A stretch of 64,000 nt of DNA. Source: Deltaproteobacteria bacterium (GTDB taxonomy: Bacteria > SZUA-79 > Acidulodesulfobacterales > Acidulodesulfobacteraceae). The stretch is from assembly GCA_023489335.1 (NCBI GenBank), contig JAMDCP010000007.1, positions 124,001 through 188,000 on the forward strand, read 5' to 3'. Of the stretch, positions 29,596 through 40,924 are shown in pieces (position 1 is the first letter of the stretch; each line of letters opens with the position of its first letter). Under the pieces are notes generated by a model. It was not told where the DNA came from. It made no database searches and was given only the letters and a program-made list of their open reading frames with translations. The translations under genes were made by a program, and so were the position numbers.

Positions 29596-30579
29596 ATGCG
29601 CGACCTTAGAAAAGGAGGATTCCCCTGCATGGAAAAAAAAGAAAATTATCTTCCGATATTAATCGAAAGCCTGATTTTTGGCAAAAACTCCGACTACCCC
29701 CTCTACATAAAATCGGGGGATAACTATATTTTATATAGGGCAAAAGCCCTCATATTTTCTCAAAACGATGCTTTAAGATTAAAAAACAACGGCGTAGGCC
29801 ATCTTTACATTAAAGGAGAGGATAAAGAAAAATATGACGACGATATAATGGAACATATGGAAAGCATCGTAAATTCAACAGATTTGAATTTAGAAGAAAA
29901 GGCTGTAAAAATTTATATTTATTCCAAGGTTTACGCAGAATATCTTATAACAACGGGAAATCTTAAGGATAATCAGGAAAATGTCAAAAAAACCATCGAA
30001 ACCACCATCGATTATCTTTTAATTAGTGAATTTGCTTTTATGAATCTTCTAAATCTTTCGGATTACGATTATAATGAGGTAAGCCACGGGATTAATGTTA
30101 GTATTTATGCCATGTCTTTGGCAAACAGGCTTGGCTTTACCAATAAAATTTCACTTTTTGAAATCGGCTTATCGGGGCTTATACACGATATCGGAAAATT
30201 AAAATTTCCCAGAGCGCTTTTGTCAAAAAGGGATTTAGGGGTTGAGGAACTTAACGAAATCCAAAAACACCCTATATATTCAAAAGAGATTGCGCTGCAA
30301 AACGATATGCGGAATAATGATGTTATTAACGGCATTTTGGACCATCACGAAGCTTCAAACGGCTCTGGTTATCCGTTCGGCAAGATAGAAGAAGATATTT
30401 CGACTTACGGAAAGATTTTAATAATTGCCAACAAATTCGATTCCCTTACAAGAAACAGGCCGTATAGAATAAAATTAAGCATGCCGGATGCCTTAAACCA
30501 GATGAATTTAAATAATGATCTTTATAATAACGCGTTCTTAAGGGAATTTACCCTGCTTATGTCAAAAAAGATTAGCTAA
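29596..30579 (+). CDS. HD-GYP domain protein
   Basis: GLIHDIGKLKFP and LDHHEASNGSGYPFGK. Confidence 0.88.
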   Translation: MRDLRKGGFPCMEKKENYLPILIESLIFGKNSDYPLYIKSGDNYILYRAKALIFSQNDALRLKNNGVGHLYIKGEDKEKYDDDIMEHMESIVNSTDLNLEEKAVKIYIYSKVYAEYLITTGNLKDNQENVKKTIETTIDYLLISEFAFMNLLNLSDYDYNEVSHGINVSIYAMSLANRLGFTNKISLFEIGLSGLIHDIGKLKFPRALLSKRDLGVEELNEIQKHPIYSKEIALQNDMRNNDVINGILDHHEASNGSGYPFGKIEEDISTYGKILIIANKFDSLTRNRPYRIKLSMPDALNQMNLNNDLYNNAFLREFTLLMSKKIS

Positions 30580-30610
30580 GGAAGAATTCTTTGCGGGAAG
30601 AGGTCAACAA

Positions 30611-30696
30611 TGGTGCCGAAGGCCGGAATCGAACCGGCACGGATATTATCCACCACCCCCTCAAGATGGCGTGTCTACCAATTCCACCACTTCGGC
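30611..30696 (-). tRNA. tRNA-Leu (GAG)
   Basis: Reverse strand GCCGAAGTGGTGGAATTGGTAGACACGCCATCTTGAGG...GGTTCGATTCCGGCCTTCGGCACCA; encoded CCA; class II variable arm. Confidence 0.95.
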
Positions 30697-30722
30697 GTTA
30701 AAGATATCTAATTTATTTTTTA

Positions 30723-30831
30723 AATTCCCCTTTTTTAAAAGGGGTGATATATTCACCTGTACAATTGTCAAGGCATGCCCTTGACGCAGGTGAATATGCC
30801 GCCCGTGGCGGACTGACGGGGTATTTATAAA
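30723..30831. repeat. repeat copy B of the AATTCCCC...GACGGGGTATTTATAA family
   Basis: Core ATATTCACCTG...GTCAAGGCATGCCCTTGAC...CAGGTGAATAT, then GCCGCCCGTGGCGGAC. Confidence 0.85.
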
Positions 30832-30861
30832 ATAAATCGGATACCTTTTTATTTATTTAAT

Positions 30862-31209
30862 TTATTTAACCGTTTTTAATGGCTTCTTAGCCAGGGCTTT
30901 TGGAGCAGGCTTGGCAACCTTTTTAACTAAAGACGGTTTTTCCGCCTTTTTAATGTAGCTTTTAATTGCGATGGGGCTTACCTGCTTAGCCGAAATGTAA
31001 GATATCAGAAATGCCGAAGCCATAAAAATTACAGCCAAAACGGCGGTAGTTTTGGTTAAAAAATTACCCGCGCCGGAGGCTCCAAATATCGTTTGAGAAC
31101 TCCCACCGAATACGGCGCCCATTTCCTGGCCTTTGCCCTGCTGCATAAGAATAACGATAACTAAAAAAACGGCAGAAACTATTAATATAATCGTCAAAAA
31201 TTCTATCAT
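30862..31209 (-). CDS. secG: preprotein translocase subunit SecG
   Basis: ILMQQGKGQEMGAVFGGSSQTIFGASGAGNFLTKTTAVLAVIFM. Confidence 0.95.
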   Translation of the reverse strand: MIEFLTIILIVSAVFLVIVILMQQGKGQEMGAVFGGSSQTIFGASGAGNFLTKTTAVLAVIFMASAFLISYISAKQVSPIAIKSYIKKAEKPSLVKKVAKPAPKALAKKPLKTVK

Positions 31210-31266
31210 GATGAAGTTATATTAATAAAATATGGTATAAAAGTCAACCGCAAAATTTAACTTACA

Positions 31267-31860
31267 TTACGGCTTCAAAAAAGCCCACCCCTCGGCTTCC
31301 CTGATAACTATTTCGCCCTGAGCCGATGGAACCATCTTTACGAATGGATAAAGTTTTGACGGTGGAATATGGAGTTCATATAAAGTATTAGCGCATTCGG
31401 CAATTTCGACGCCCTCTTTTTTTAATCCAAGAAGCGCTTTTTTAAAACCGTTTCCCTTAAAGTAAATATGGACTCCAGGACTAAATGCAAGGAGTTCGAC
31501 CCTGATATGCCCTTTTACCCTTGGATCGTTCAGTAAATTTTCAATGTTTTTTATCGTCTTCTTCATTCTACCTTTATTGTTTACATCTATTACATAAAGA
31601 GCTTTATATACCTTGCCTGAAACCGGCATGGCTCCCATAGTAAAAGGTGGTTTAGAAGCGGCATTTGGAAAATATGTTCTTGTTCCGTTTACATTATGCC
31701 AGCCGCGAATCTTACGAATATGGTTCTCATAATAGTGTTTTAAATATAAGGAAACCCCGCTGCCGTTAGCGCCGTTAGCCGAAGCATAGGAACATGCGAT
31801 TAAATTAACCGCAACTGCCGCAACAATTGCATATAAAAAAATGGAAATAGCCTTACTCAT
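31267..31860 (-). CDS. periplasmic DsrE-like protein
   Basis: Signal peptide; VIDVNNKGRMKKTIKNIENLLND...VELLAFSPGVHIYFKGNGFKKALLGLKKEGVEIAECANTL. Confidence 0.65.
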   Translation of the reverse strand: MSKAISIFLYAIVAAVAVNLIACSYASANGANGSGVSLYLKHYYENHIRKIRGWHNVNGTRTYFPNAASKPPFTMGAMPVSGKVYKALYVIDVNNKGRMKKTIKNIENLLNDPRVKGHIRVELLAFSPGVHIYFKGNGFKKALLGLKKEGVEIAECANTLYELHIPPSKLYPFVKMVPSAQGEIVIREAEGWAFLKP

Positions 31861-32032
31861 AATTCCTCCCGCTAATTTCTATTTTATTAAGAATATTAAT
31901 TTCATATATATATGAGGAATAATGGCATATATTGCACTCTTTGTCAATACGATTTTTTCACCCCCCCAATCCCGATTCAGGGTTTAAGATTAATCTCTTT
32001 AAAAAATCTACTTTTTATTATAAAATTTAAAT

Positions 32033-33028
32033 ATGGAAAAAGATATTCTCGTCTATTTTTTTTACGGGGAAGACGGCTTTAGAATTACTAAGGAAATAGA
32101 AAAAATAAAATCCGGAATATTAAAAAAAGACCAGATGGATTTTAATTTTGACAGGCTCATATCCCCATCCCCCCTCGACTTTTTAACCATAGCCGACAGT
32201 TATCCCGTGCTTTCGGAAAAAAGGGTTATACAGGTAGAAGATTTTGAAGACTCGTTTCTTAATGATACGGGACTGCTTGATTACTTAAACTCCCCGTCCC
32301 CGGCAACGGTAATCATATTTTATGATAAAAGCGCGAAAATTAACGAGAATATTAAATTTTTTAAGGAATTAAAAGCCAAAAATTATTTTAAACTTCATAA
32401 AATTAGGCTTCTATATGAAAATGAACTTTTACCTTACATTAAAAACTTATCCAAAGAAAAAGGCATAAAAATTTCTGATGAAGCAATATATTACCTCATC
32501 AGATATACGGGTAATAATACTTTAAATATCGACAACGAACTTAACAAAATAGCCTCGGGGATTAAAACCGAAAACGAATCGAAAGAACTTTCCGTTGACG
32601 AATTAAAAAAGGTTCTTGCTTTTTCAAAAACATTCAATATTTTTGATTTTATCGATAAAATATTTGATAAGGATACAAGGGGGGCATTTGGGGTATTTGG
32701 CGTTATTTATAATAACGGGGAAGAACCGGTAAAAATTACATCGGTATTATATAATGAGGTAAGAAAACTTCATAAAGCAAAGGTACAGGAATCTTCGGGT
32801 ATGGATTTCGAAACCATTTTACGGATAAACTCCGTTCTGCCTTTTCTCAAAAAGAAATTTCTAAAAAATCTATCTTTATTTTCTGTTTATGAACTTAAAA
32901 GAATTATGGAGCTGCTGGAAGAAACGGACTTTAGGCTTAAAACAACATCATTTCCCCAAAACCTGATATTCGAAGAATTTATCTTTAAACTTAATTTTTT
33001 AAATAACCCCAAAAACAGGCATATTTGA
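32033..33028 (+). CDS. holA: DNA polymerase III subunit delta
   Basis: FFYGEDGFRITKEIEKIK; ELLPYIKNLSKEKGIKISDEAIYYL. Confidence 0.88.
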   Translation: MEKDILVYFFYGEDGFRITKEIEKIKSGILKKDQMDFNFDRLISPSPLDFLTIADSYPVLSEKRVIQVEDFEDSFLNDTGLLDYLNSPSPATVIIFYDKSAKINENIKFFKELKAKNYFKLHKIRLLYENELLPYIKNLSKEKGIKISDEAIYYLIRYTGNNTLNIDNELNKIASGIKTENESKELSVDELKKVLAFSKTFNIFDFIDKIFDKDTRGAFGVFGVIYNNGEEPVKITSVLYNEVRKLHKAKVQESSGMDFETILRINSVLPFLKKKFLKNLSLFSVYELKRIMELLEETDFRLKTTSFPQNLIFEEFIFKLNFLNNPKNRHI

Positions 33029-33035
33029 TTTATTT

Positions 33036-33299
33036 TTATTTAATCGAGTTATGAATCTTGGCCAGCGCCGAGATTTTCCTTGAGGCATTATTCTTATGAA
33101 TTACCTTTTTGGATGCCAGATTCATGATATAAGACACATTCAGCTTAAAAAGTTCCAGAGCCTTTTCTTTGTCGTTTTGAGAAACAGACTCTTTAAACTT
33201 TTTAATATTAGTCTTCATTCTTGAAAGATCGCTTGTATTGCGCAAAGTCCTTTTTTTCGTTTGCCTTGCCCTTTTCTCAGCCGATTTATGATTTGCCAT
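33036..33299 (-). CDS. rpsT: 30S ribosomal protein S20
   Basis: MANHKSAEKRARQTKKRTLRN...KKVIHKNNASRKISAL. Confidence 0.96.
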   Translation of the reverse strand: MANHKSAEKRARQTKKRTLRNTSDLSRMKTNIKKFKESVSQNDKEKALELFKLNVSYIMNLASKKVIHKNNASRKISALAKIHNSIK

Positions 33300-33407
33300 A
33301 ATTACTCCTACGAATTTATAGATTTAAAATATTTAAATTTAAGCATTAAATTTTAACAAACTTTTTATTTAAAATCAAACAAAAAATAAAGATGCAATAA
33401 CTCCTTC

Positions 33408-33962
33408 TCAGTCGCCCTGTAATTCTATTATAATATCCGCAGCTTCTTTTAAGCCTGAAACATAAAAATCCGGAATTATATTTTCGTCATGTTCGTACAT
33501 CGAATTTTTTATGTAAAACGACCTTAAACCGGAATTTTTTGCAAGAAGAATATCGCTGTCCTTGTCTCCAACCATAAACGATTTATTAATATCGATGCCA
33601 AACTTTTCTACGCCCTTAACCACCATCCCCAAATCGGGCTTTCTGCAAGAGCATTTAATATTATAAGGCTCTACGCTTCCATTTTCATGGTGGGGGCAAA
33701 AATATAAATCGTCTATCGCAATACCGTTAGTTTCATAAACCTTTATTAATCTTTTATTAACTCTTTCCAAATCATCTACAGTGAAAAAACCCTTTGCAAT
33801 ACCCGCCTGATTTGTAACTATTATGAGCAAAAACCCAATTTTCTTTAAATTCTTTAATGCCTCTATCGTGTGCGGCATTAAAATTATATCGTCTGGATTT
33901 TTTAAATAGCCGACATCTTTAATCAGGACGCCGTCCCTGTCTAAGAATACGCATTTTTCCAT
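33408..33962 (-). CDS. gmhB: D-glycero-beta-D-manno-heptose 1,7-bisphosphate 7-phosphatase-like HAD protein
   Basis: FLDRDGVLIKDVGYL, TNQAGIAKGFF, YFCPHHENG...CSCRKPDLGM. Confidence 0.9.
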   Translation of the reverse strand: MEKCVFLDRDGVLIKDVGYLKNPDDIILMPHTIEALKNLKKIGFLLIIVTNQAGIAKGFFTVDDLERVNKRLIKVYETNGIAIDDLYFCPHHENGSVEPYNIKCSCRKPDLGMVVKGVEKFGIDINKSFMVGDKDSDILLAKNSGLRSFYIKNSMYEHDENIIPDFYVSGLKEAADIIIELQGD

Positions 33963-33967
33963 ATATT

Positions 33968-34876
33968 TTATTTATCGGAACCCGGTCTTGTTTTCCACCT
34001 GTTGTGAATCCAAAACCACTGCTCGGGATAATCTTTAATTATGTTTTCTATCGTTTCATTGAACATTTTTAAGATGTTCATCATATCGGTCTTTCTGTCT
34101 CCGGTATAGGTTATCTCAAGGGGTTTCCCGATTATCAGTTTATGTTTTTTAAAATTGCCGTCCTTAATTCTGACGATAAAAGCCGGAATGACCGGGACTT
34201 TTGTCTTTGCGGCAATATTCGCCATACCAGGCATAGTGCAGGCTTTAACGCCAAAAAAATCTACAAATACGCCTATCCGTTTCGAAGCATTCTCGTCCGG
34301 CAAAAATCCGACCATTTCATTTTTATTTAATGCCGATATTATGCTTTTAATAGCATTTTCTCTGTTATATATTACCTTATTCCCTGAGTTTGTCCTTAAT
34401 CCATAAAGAATTTTTTCTATGTAAAGATTATCTAACGGCCTTGCTAAAACATTACCGGGATAGCCTTTCAGGCTGAAAGTTTTTGCCAAAAGCTCCCAAT
34501 TGCCGAAGTGAGCGGTTAAAAGAAGTATTCCCTGCTTTTTGTAAATATCTTTTAATACGCTTATGTCCGACTCCACAAAATCATCTATGTTTTTACTATT
34601 ATACCTGTTTAACCTAAAAATCTCAACGAAAACCATGCCGAGATTTTTATAAAAATTAATGCAAATATCGTTTAACTCTTCCCCTTTTTTGTCGGGAAAG
34701 GCAATGGTTAAATTATTAATCGTATTCTTTGCATGTTTTTTATCGATTTTATAAAATATTATTCCTAAAATCCTGCCTAATTTTAACGCTAAACCAGAGG
34801 GAATAATGTTTATAAAAAGATAAAACCCGTAAACCGCGATAAATTCGATATATAATAAAACTCTGTTTTTCTTCAT
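33968..34876 (-). CDS. LpxL/HtrB-family lipid A acyltransferase
   Basis: LLLTAHFGNWELLAK; VGFLPDENASKRIGVFVDFFGVKACTMPG. Confidence 0.9.
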   Translation of the reverse strand: MKKNRVLLYIEFIAVYGFYLFINIIPSGLALKLGRILGIIFYKIDKKHAKNTINNLTIAFPDKKGEELNDICINFYKNLGMVFVEIFRLNRYNSKNIDDFVESDISVLKDIYKKQGILLLTAHFGNWELLAKTFSLKGYPGNVLARPLDNLYIEKILYGLRTNSGNKVIYNRENAIKSIISALNKNEMVGFLPDENASKRIGVFVDFFGVKACTMPGMANIAAKTKVPVIPAFIVRIKDGNFKKHKLIIGKPLEITYTGDRKTDMMNILKMFNETIENIIKDYPEQWFWIHNRWKTRPGSDK

Positions 34877-34883
34877 CTTTTGT

Positions 34884-36256
34884 TTAATTTTTAATTATAT
34901 AAGGAATCGATTCCGGATTAGTTTTTTCTACATATTTTTTATAACTATCGTAAATAAACCCAAAAAATAATTTATCTATAACCAGCTCAAAATCCAGATA
35001 ATAAACCTTTTCTATAATATCCTTATAATCTTCTTGTCCGCCAAACTTTTTTAATTTAACATAATCTTTTAAAGTTGTTATAATGATATACGGGTTATTA
35101 AGATTTACGGCGCTCTTTAGCAGGATTAAATCCTGTTCCGCATATCTATGGTGGTCTTCAAATTCAAACTTGCCGCCTATTTTAATCCCGCAACTAATTA
35201 AATTATCGTAAAAGTAATCGGGATTTCCGATTGCGCAGACGGTTAATATCTGCATCTGATTATCCTTGAGGCTGTCAAAACTCAATGGTTTTTGCGCACC
35301 GCCTCCGCCTAAAAGATTGACAGGCTTATAATAAGAATAGAATATGGGGCAGGATTTATTAAATTTTCTAATATCTTTTTCCAAATTTTGAACGGCTATT
35401 TTTGCAATATCGCCGGTTTGTTCGGTATTTTTGGTTATAATTATAATATCGGCATATTTAAGGGCAGCTAAAGGCTCCCTTAAAACCCCCGCAGGAATAA
35501 CATTTTGATTGAAAATATCCTTAGTCCTGTCTATCAGGACTATATTTAAATTCTTTTTGATATTTAAAGCGGTAAACCCGTCATCTAAGACGGCAATCTT
35601 TTTATATTCTTCATATTTGTCGTGAACATCTTTATACAAGCAATGACCCGAAAAATTATGCCCTGCATCAACGGGTAGGTTTGCGCTTAAATCTACCTTT
35701 TCGCCCAAGGGTTTTGCTGGATCTAAATTTGAAAATACATTAAGATTTTCGGCAAGATTATAATATATGTTATCCTCCGCCGAACAAACTTTTGCGGCCG
35801 ATAACCGGTTTTTGGAAACTATGACGGGTATGTGAATCTTTTTTGCCCTAAACCTCTCGACTAAAAGAATTACCTCGTCTGGAAGCTTTTGCCGTGCATC
35901 CTCAAGCTCATATTCCCAGCCGGCAATATAGATTTTTTTTTTAAACGGCCTTTGTAGCCCCTGCTTATGATACAGGGCTTTAAACCCTGTCCGTACAGGT
36001 ATTCGGCAATCGTATAGGAAAAAGGGGTTTTTCCGGCCCCGCCCAAATTAATATTGCCTATGCTAACCGTAAACATACCCGGTTCTTTCGCTTTAAAAAT
36101 AAAAGACCGGTTATATAATGCTCTTTTTGTTTTTGTAAAAAGAATAACCGCATAAGATATTAAAAATAAGGGAAGTTTAAGGAGAAACTTAAAGAAATTA
36201 AAACCGTCCTTGCTATTATTAAGAAAGTTAAGGATGTATTTGTGTGCCTTTTTCAT
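34884..36256 (-). CDS. lpxK: tetraacyldisaccharide 4'-kinase, split by a frameshift at an A10 run (35933-35942)
   Basis: N-terminal ORF 35870..36256 (VSIGNINLGGAGKTPFSYTIAEYL...ISRGYKGRL). The alternate frame after A10 reads KKKIYIAGWEYELEDARQKLPDEVILLVERFRAKKIHIPVIVSKNR... and joins ORF 34884..35708 (AVLDDGFTALNIKKNLNIVLID). Confidence 0.85.
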
Positions 36257-36269
36257 AAAATTATTTGCC

Positions 36270-37451
36270 TCAAAAGGATACCGCTTCTTTTATTCTATTT
36301 AAACCTTCTTTTATGACATCGAGGCTTGTTGCGAAAGACAGCCTTATAAAATTATCATTCCCAAACTCAATGCCGGGAACGGCGGCAACAAGGTATTTAT
36401 CTAAAAGATAATCGCAAAATTCGGTCGAGGAATTTATTTTATTCCCGCTTTCGTCAAAGACCTTTGAAATATCGGCAAATATATAAAATGCCCCATCCGG
36501 TTTAACGGGGGTAATGCTTTTTATGTTTTTGCCAAAAAAATCCATCATGTAATCCCTTCTTTTTTGAAATTCGTTCCGCATCATAACGGTAAAATCATAA
36601 CCGCCTTTTAGCGCCGCTAAGGCGCCGTATTGAGCGAATGTCGTAGGGTTGGATGTGCTTTGAGACTGGATATTATTCATTGCCGATATTAAATCTTTGG
36701 GGCCTGCCGTGTAGCCTATTCTGAATCCGGTCATAGAATATGTCTTAGAAACCGCATTGACGGCAATGGTATTTTCTTTCATTGATTTGCCAGCCATCAA
36801 CGCATTAAAAAATTTTTTATCGTCAAAGATTATTTTTTCGTAAATATCGTCTGTTATAATATATAAATCGTGCTTCTTGACAAAGTTTGCAATTTCAATA
36901 ATATCTTTCTCGTCCATTAAAACCCCCGTCGGATTGGAAGGGCTGTTTATGATTAATCCCCTTGTCTTTTTCGTCAAATTACTTTCAAGCATTCTCAGGT
37001 TAAATTTAAACCCGTTTCCGGATGTATCGACTACAACGGGGACGCCTCCCGAAAGTTTTATGATTTCGGTATAAGACACCCAATAGGGAGAGGGAACGAT
37101 AATCTCGTCGCCTTCGTTTAAGAGAGCCGAAAAGAGATTGTAAAGGCTATGCTTTCCTCCGCAGGAAACGATTATCTCGCCCTGTTCATACCTGACATTA
37201 TAATCGGATAAAAACTTATCCGCAATTGCCGATTTAAGCTCATCGATTCCCGAAACAGGGGTATATTTGGTATAGCCCTTGTCAAGGGCATCTTTTACGG
37301 CGTCTTTGATATAACCCGGGGTATCGAAATCCGGCTCGCCCGCCCCAAAGCCGATAATATTCTTTCCTTCGGCTTTAAGTTTTTTAGCCTTTGCGGTTAT
37401 GGCAAGGGTGGCTGACGGTTTTATTAAAGATGCCCTACATGAGAGTTTCAT
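36270..37451 (-). CDS. class I/II aminotransferase (aspartate aminotransferase-like)
   Basis: IGFGAGEPDFDTPGYIKDAV, INSPSNPTGVLM, VSKTYSMTGFRIGY. Confidence 0.92.
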   Translation of the reverse strand: MKLSCRASLIKPSATLAITAKAKKLKAEGKNIIGFGAGEPDFDTPGYIKDAVKDALDKGYTKYTPVSGIDELKSAIADKFLSDYNVRYEQGEIIVSCGGKHSLYNLFSALLNEGDEIIVPSPYWVSYTEIIKLSGGVPVVVDTSGNGFKFNLRMLESNLTKKTRGLIINSPSNPTGVLMDEKDIIEIANFVKKHDLYIITDDIYEKIIFDDKKFFNALMAGKSMKENTIAVNAVSKTYSMTGFRIGYTAGPKDLISAMNNIQSQSTSNPTTFAQYGALAALKGGYDFTVMMRNEFQKRRDYMMDFFGKNIKSITPVKPDGAFYIFADISKVFDESGNKINSSTEFCDYLLDKYLVAAVPGIEFGNDNFIRLSFATSLDVIKEGLNRIKEAVSF

Positions 37452-37971
37452 CGTTTTCTCCTTTGGAATAAATTTTCACAAGCTCGGAGGCTATTAACTT
37501 TGGAACCATGCTGGAAACATCTCCTCCAAGACGGGAAATCTCCTTAACTATCGTGGAACTTAAAAATGAGTACTTTTCGGCGGTCATCATAAATATAGTC
37601 TCTATGTCGGAATTAAGCGTCCTGTTGGTTATTGCAAGCTGAAGCTCGTATTCAAAATCGGAAACCGCCCTAAGCCCCCTTATGATTACCTTTGCGTTAA
37701 TGCTTTCTACATACTTAACAAGGAGTCCCTTTAAGGCTATTACTTCAACCCTGTTATTGTCTATTTCTTCGTCTTCTTTTAAAATCCTGTCTATAAGGTC
37801 AATCCTCGTGGATTGCTTAAAAAGATAAGGCTTCTTTTTATTGCAGGCAACCGCTACAACCACCTTGTCGAATATGCTGAGGCTTCTTTTTAAAACATCT
37901 AAATGACCATAGGTAATGGGGTCGAATGAACCCGGGTAAACGGCGGTTTTATATTTAGATATATTTGCCAA
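37435..37971 (-). CDS. coaD: phosphopantetheine adenylyltransferase
   Basis: YPGSFDPITYGHLDVLKR; IIRGLRAVSDFEYELQLAITNR; FLSSTIVKEI. Confidence 0.96.
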   Translation of the reverse strand: MANISKYKTAVYPGSFDPITYGHLDVLKRSLSIFDKVVVAVACNKKKPYLFKQSTRIDLIDRILKEDEEIDNNRVEVIALKGLLVKYVESINAKVIIRGLRAVSDFEYELQLAITNRTLNSDIETIFMMTAEKYSFLSSTIVKEISRLGGDVSSMVPKLIASELVKIYSKGENDETLM

Positions 37972-38187
37972 TTAATTATCCTCTATTTTATTCATAGATA
38001 TATGAGATATATAAGCAATATATTATAAAACTTAACGATTATTTTTTCAATAAAATTTAGGACAACAAATCCTGAGTTCTATTTGAAAAAGTTTCGGGCA
38101 ATGTTATAATAAATAACAGGATATAATAACGGCACAAAATATGCGAATCTTTTTAATTTTAATATACTAATCAAGTGGGAGCATACT

Positions 38188-40815
38188 ATGAAAAATGAAA
38201 AAATAGCCGTTTACGGAATGACCTGTGAACACTGCGTAAAAACGGTAACAAAAGCTATCTCTTCCGTTAAGGGCGTAAATTCGGTCAATGTAAGCCTTAA
38301 AGGCAGATATGCCGATGTAGCTTACGATGAGACAATGACGGGCACGGGCGATATCAAAAAAGCTATAGAAGATGCGGGCTATAGCACCAAAGACGGGGAA
38401 GACGAGGAAGACGGCGACAGTAAAGAAGACGATGACATTAAAATAAAAAGCCCTCCCGCTGCTGGTGATACGACTCAAACCGCAGCGCCGCAAAAGCAAC
38501 AATATAAATTTAAGATAGAGGGAATGCACTGTGCCAACTGCGCAAGAACCATCGAAAAAGGTGTCGGCAAGATTGAAGGAGTAAATACCGTAACGGTAAA
38601 TTTTGCGGGGGAAAGCGGATATGTATCGTTCGACCCGTCCATAACATCTAAAGAGGCTATATTTAAAGCCGTAACGGAAAGCGGATATACCCCCGAGGAT
38701 GAGGAGGAAAACCCTGGGGAAGCGGAAAAAACTTTACTTGCGATTGCGCCTGTTTCTCCGCTTATTTCCTGGTTCGATAAATGGTTCCGCAAGATTCCCG
38801 ATTGGAAAAAAGACCTTAACTGGCTGATATTCACATTCATTCTTGCAATTCCCGTTGTTGTCCTGACCTATAAAAATATGTTCGGTATGTCGGGAATTCC
38901 GGGTAAAGCAAATATATTTATACTATTTATAATAGCCTCGGTAGTCCAATTTACTGCCGGATTTACATTTTATAAAGGAGCGTATTATTCTTTAAAAAAT
39001 TTTTCTGCCAATATGGATGTGTTGGTTTCGCTGGGTATTTCCGCCGCATATTTTTATTCCGTTGCGGGGGTATTTCTATTTAAAGGAGAACTTTATTTCG
39101 ACACGGCCGTTTTGCTTATACTTTTTATCAGAACGGGAAAACTGCTGGAAAAGATTTCAAAACAGAGGGCGGCTTCCTCATTAAAAGCCTTATTTAAACT
39201 TCAGGCCAACAAAGCGAACCTTATCGAAACCGGCGGGGCGGTGAAGGAGGTGGATACTTCGAGCGTGAAAGCAGGGGATATTCTTTTGGTAAAAAAGGGG
39301 GATAAAATTCCTGTTGACGGCGTAATTATAGAGGGACAAACCCAGATAGACGAGTCCATGCTGACGGGCGAAGCTATTCCTGTAGAAAAAGCGGTTAACA
39401 GCGAAGTGAGCGGAGCAACGATAAACAGCGGACAGGTTATTAAAATGAAAGCTTTGAGGGTCGGCAAAGATACCGTCCTTTCCCAAATAGTCAGGCTTGT
39501 GGAAGATGCACAGGCAGATAAGGCGCCGATTCAGCGAATAGCCGATGAAGTAACCAATTATTTCGTTCCAATCGTCGTTATAATATCTTTAATAACATTC
39601 ATATCATGGAGATTTATTTTTCATTCTAATTTCTTATTCGCCCTATCCGCCGCTATTGCGGTGTTGGTTATAGCCTGCCCATGCGCTATGGGCCTTGCCA
39701 CGCCTATGGCTCTTATGGTTGGAAGCTCGATTGGCCTCGAAAAGGGGATATTAATAAAAAAATCATCCGGCCTCGAAGAAATAGCAAGAATAAACGCCGT
39801 TGTTTTTGATAAAACCGGTACAATTACTTACGGCAAGCCTGATGTAACGGATATAATGCCATTAGGCGGCTTGCCCGCGAATGAAATTTTAAAAATTGCG
39901 GCTTACGGGGAGGGTTTCTCCTCCCACCCTATCGCATCGGCAATCGTTAATAGATATAACGATTACAATAAACAAGCCGATAACCCTGGCGAAACAGCCG
40001 AAAATAACGGCTTGGCTGACGCAGAGGTTAAACCCATGGATTATAAAGAAATAGGCGGCCTCGGCATAACATTTAATTACGCCGGAAAAAAGATTCTTAT
40101 CGGGAAGAGAGGATTATTCGAAACCGAAAATATCGATTTATCTAAATTTAACGAACTCGAGGAAAAATATACAAAAGAAGGCAAAACCGTTATCGGAATT
40201 TCTACCGGCGGTGATTTGGCGGGTATTATTACTTTAGCGGACAAAGTTAAAGAAGATGCAAAAGAGGCGATAACTAAATTAAAATCTATGGGTATAGCTT
40301 CATATCTTTTAACGGGGGATAATTTAAATTCGGCCGTAATGGTCGCATCGCAGGTAGGTATAGATGAAAAAAACGTTATTGCAAATGTTTTACCACAGGA
40401 CAAACTTAATGAGATAAAAAAACTAAAAAATCTCGGTTTAAAAGTCGCTATGGTCGGGGACGGAATTAACGATGCGCCGGCGCTGGCTTATGCCGATGTT
40501 GGAATAGCGATAGGCAGCGGAACGGATGTCGCAAGGGAAACCGGCGACATTATATTAGTAAAAAGCGATATTAAAGATGCTTATAAAAGCGTGGCGCTCG
40601 GCAGAAAAACTTTAAACAAGGTTAAGCAAAATCTTTTTTGGGCTTTTTTCTTTAACGGGCTGGGCATTCCTTTTGCGGCTGGACTTTTTTACCACTTCAC
40701 CGGCTGGCTGCTTCCGCCGGCTTTTGCGGGTGCCGCAATGGCGGTTTCCAGCATAACCGTATCGCTTAATTCGATTATGTTAAGGGGTTATTCAAAGAAA
40801 ATGGATAAATTATAA
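38188..40815 (+). CDS. copA: copper-translocating P-type ATPase with two N-terminal HMA domains
   Basis: MTCEHC and MHCANC metal sites; [42 protein letters not shown]. Confidence 0.95.
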   Translation: MKNEKIAVYGMTCEHCVKTVTKAISSVKGVNSVNVSLKGRYADVAYDETMTGTGDIKKAIEDAGYSTKDGEDEEDGDSKEDDDIKIKSPPAAGDTTQTAAPQKQQYKFKIEGMHCANCARTIEKGVGKIEGVNTVTVNFAGESGYVSFDPSITSKEAIFKAVTESGYTPEDEEENPGEAEKTLLAIAPVSPLISWFDKWFRKIPDWKKDLNWLIFTFILAIPVVVLTYKNMFGMSGIPGKANIFILFIIASVVQFTAGFTFYKGAYYSLKNFSANMDVLVSLGISAAYFYSVAGVFLFKGELYFDTAVLLILFIRTGKLLEKISKQRAASSLKALFKLQANKANLIETGGAVKEVDTSSVKAGDILLVKKGDKIPVDGVIIEGQTQIDESMLTGEAIPVEKAVNSEVSGATINSGQVIKMKALRVGKDTVLSQIVRLVEDAQADKAPIQRIADEVTNYFVPIVVIISLITFISWRFIFHSNFLFALSAAIAVLVIACPCAMGLATPMALMVGSSIGLEKGILIKKSSGLEEIARINAVVFDKTGTITYGKPDVTDIMPLGGLPANEILKIAAYGEGFSSHPIASAIVNRYNDYNKQADNPGETAENNGLADAEVKPMDYKEIGGLGITFNYAGKKILIGKRGLFETENIDLSKFNELEEKYTKEGKTVIGISTGGDLAGIITLADKVKEDAKEAITKLKSMGIASYLLTGDNLNSAVMVASQVGIDEKNVIANVLPQDKLNEIKKLKNLGLKVAMVGDGINDAPALAYADVGIAIGSGTDVARETGDIILVKSDIKDAYKSVALGRKTLNKVKQNLFWAFFFNGLGIPFAAGLFYHFTGWLLPPAFAGAAMAVSSITVSLNSIMLRGYSKKMDKL

Positions 40816-40924
40816 AATAACATGCTTAATATAAAAAATAAATTTTAATGATATACTAAAATATAAGTAAATCATAATACCTTTTATCATTCATTTGTTA
40901 ATCTATCCTGCAAGGGGGGTATAA

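Noticed and set aside
38167-40403. Antisense ORFs across copA (38167-38529, 39190-39486, 40077-40403)
   Set aside because: Low-information shadows of a clearly coding plus-strand gene.
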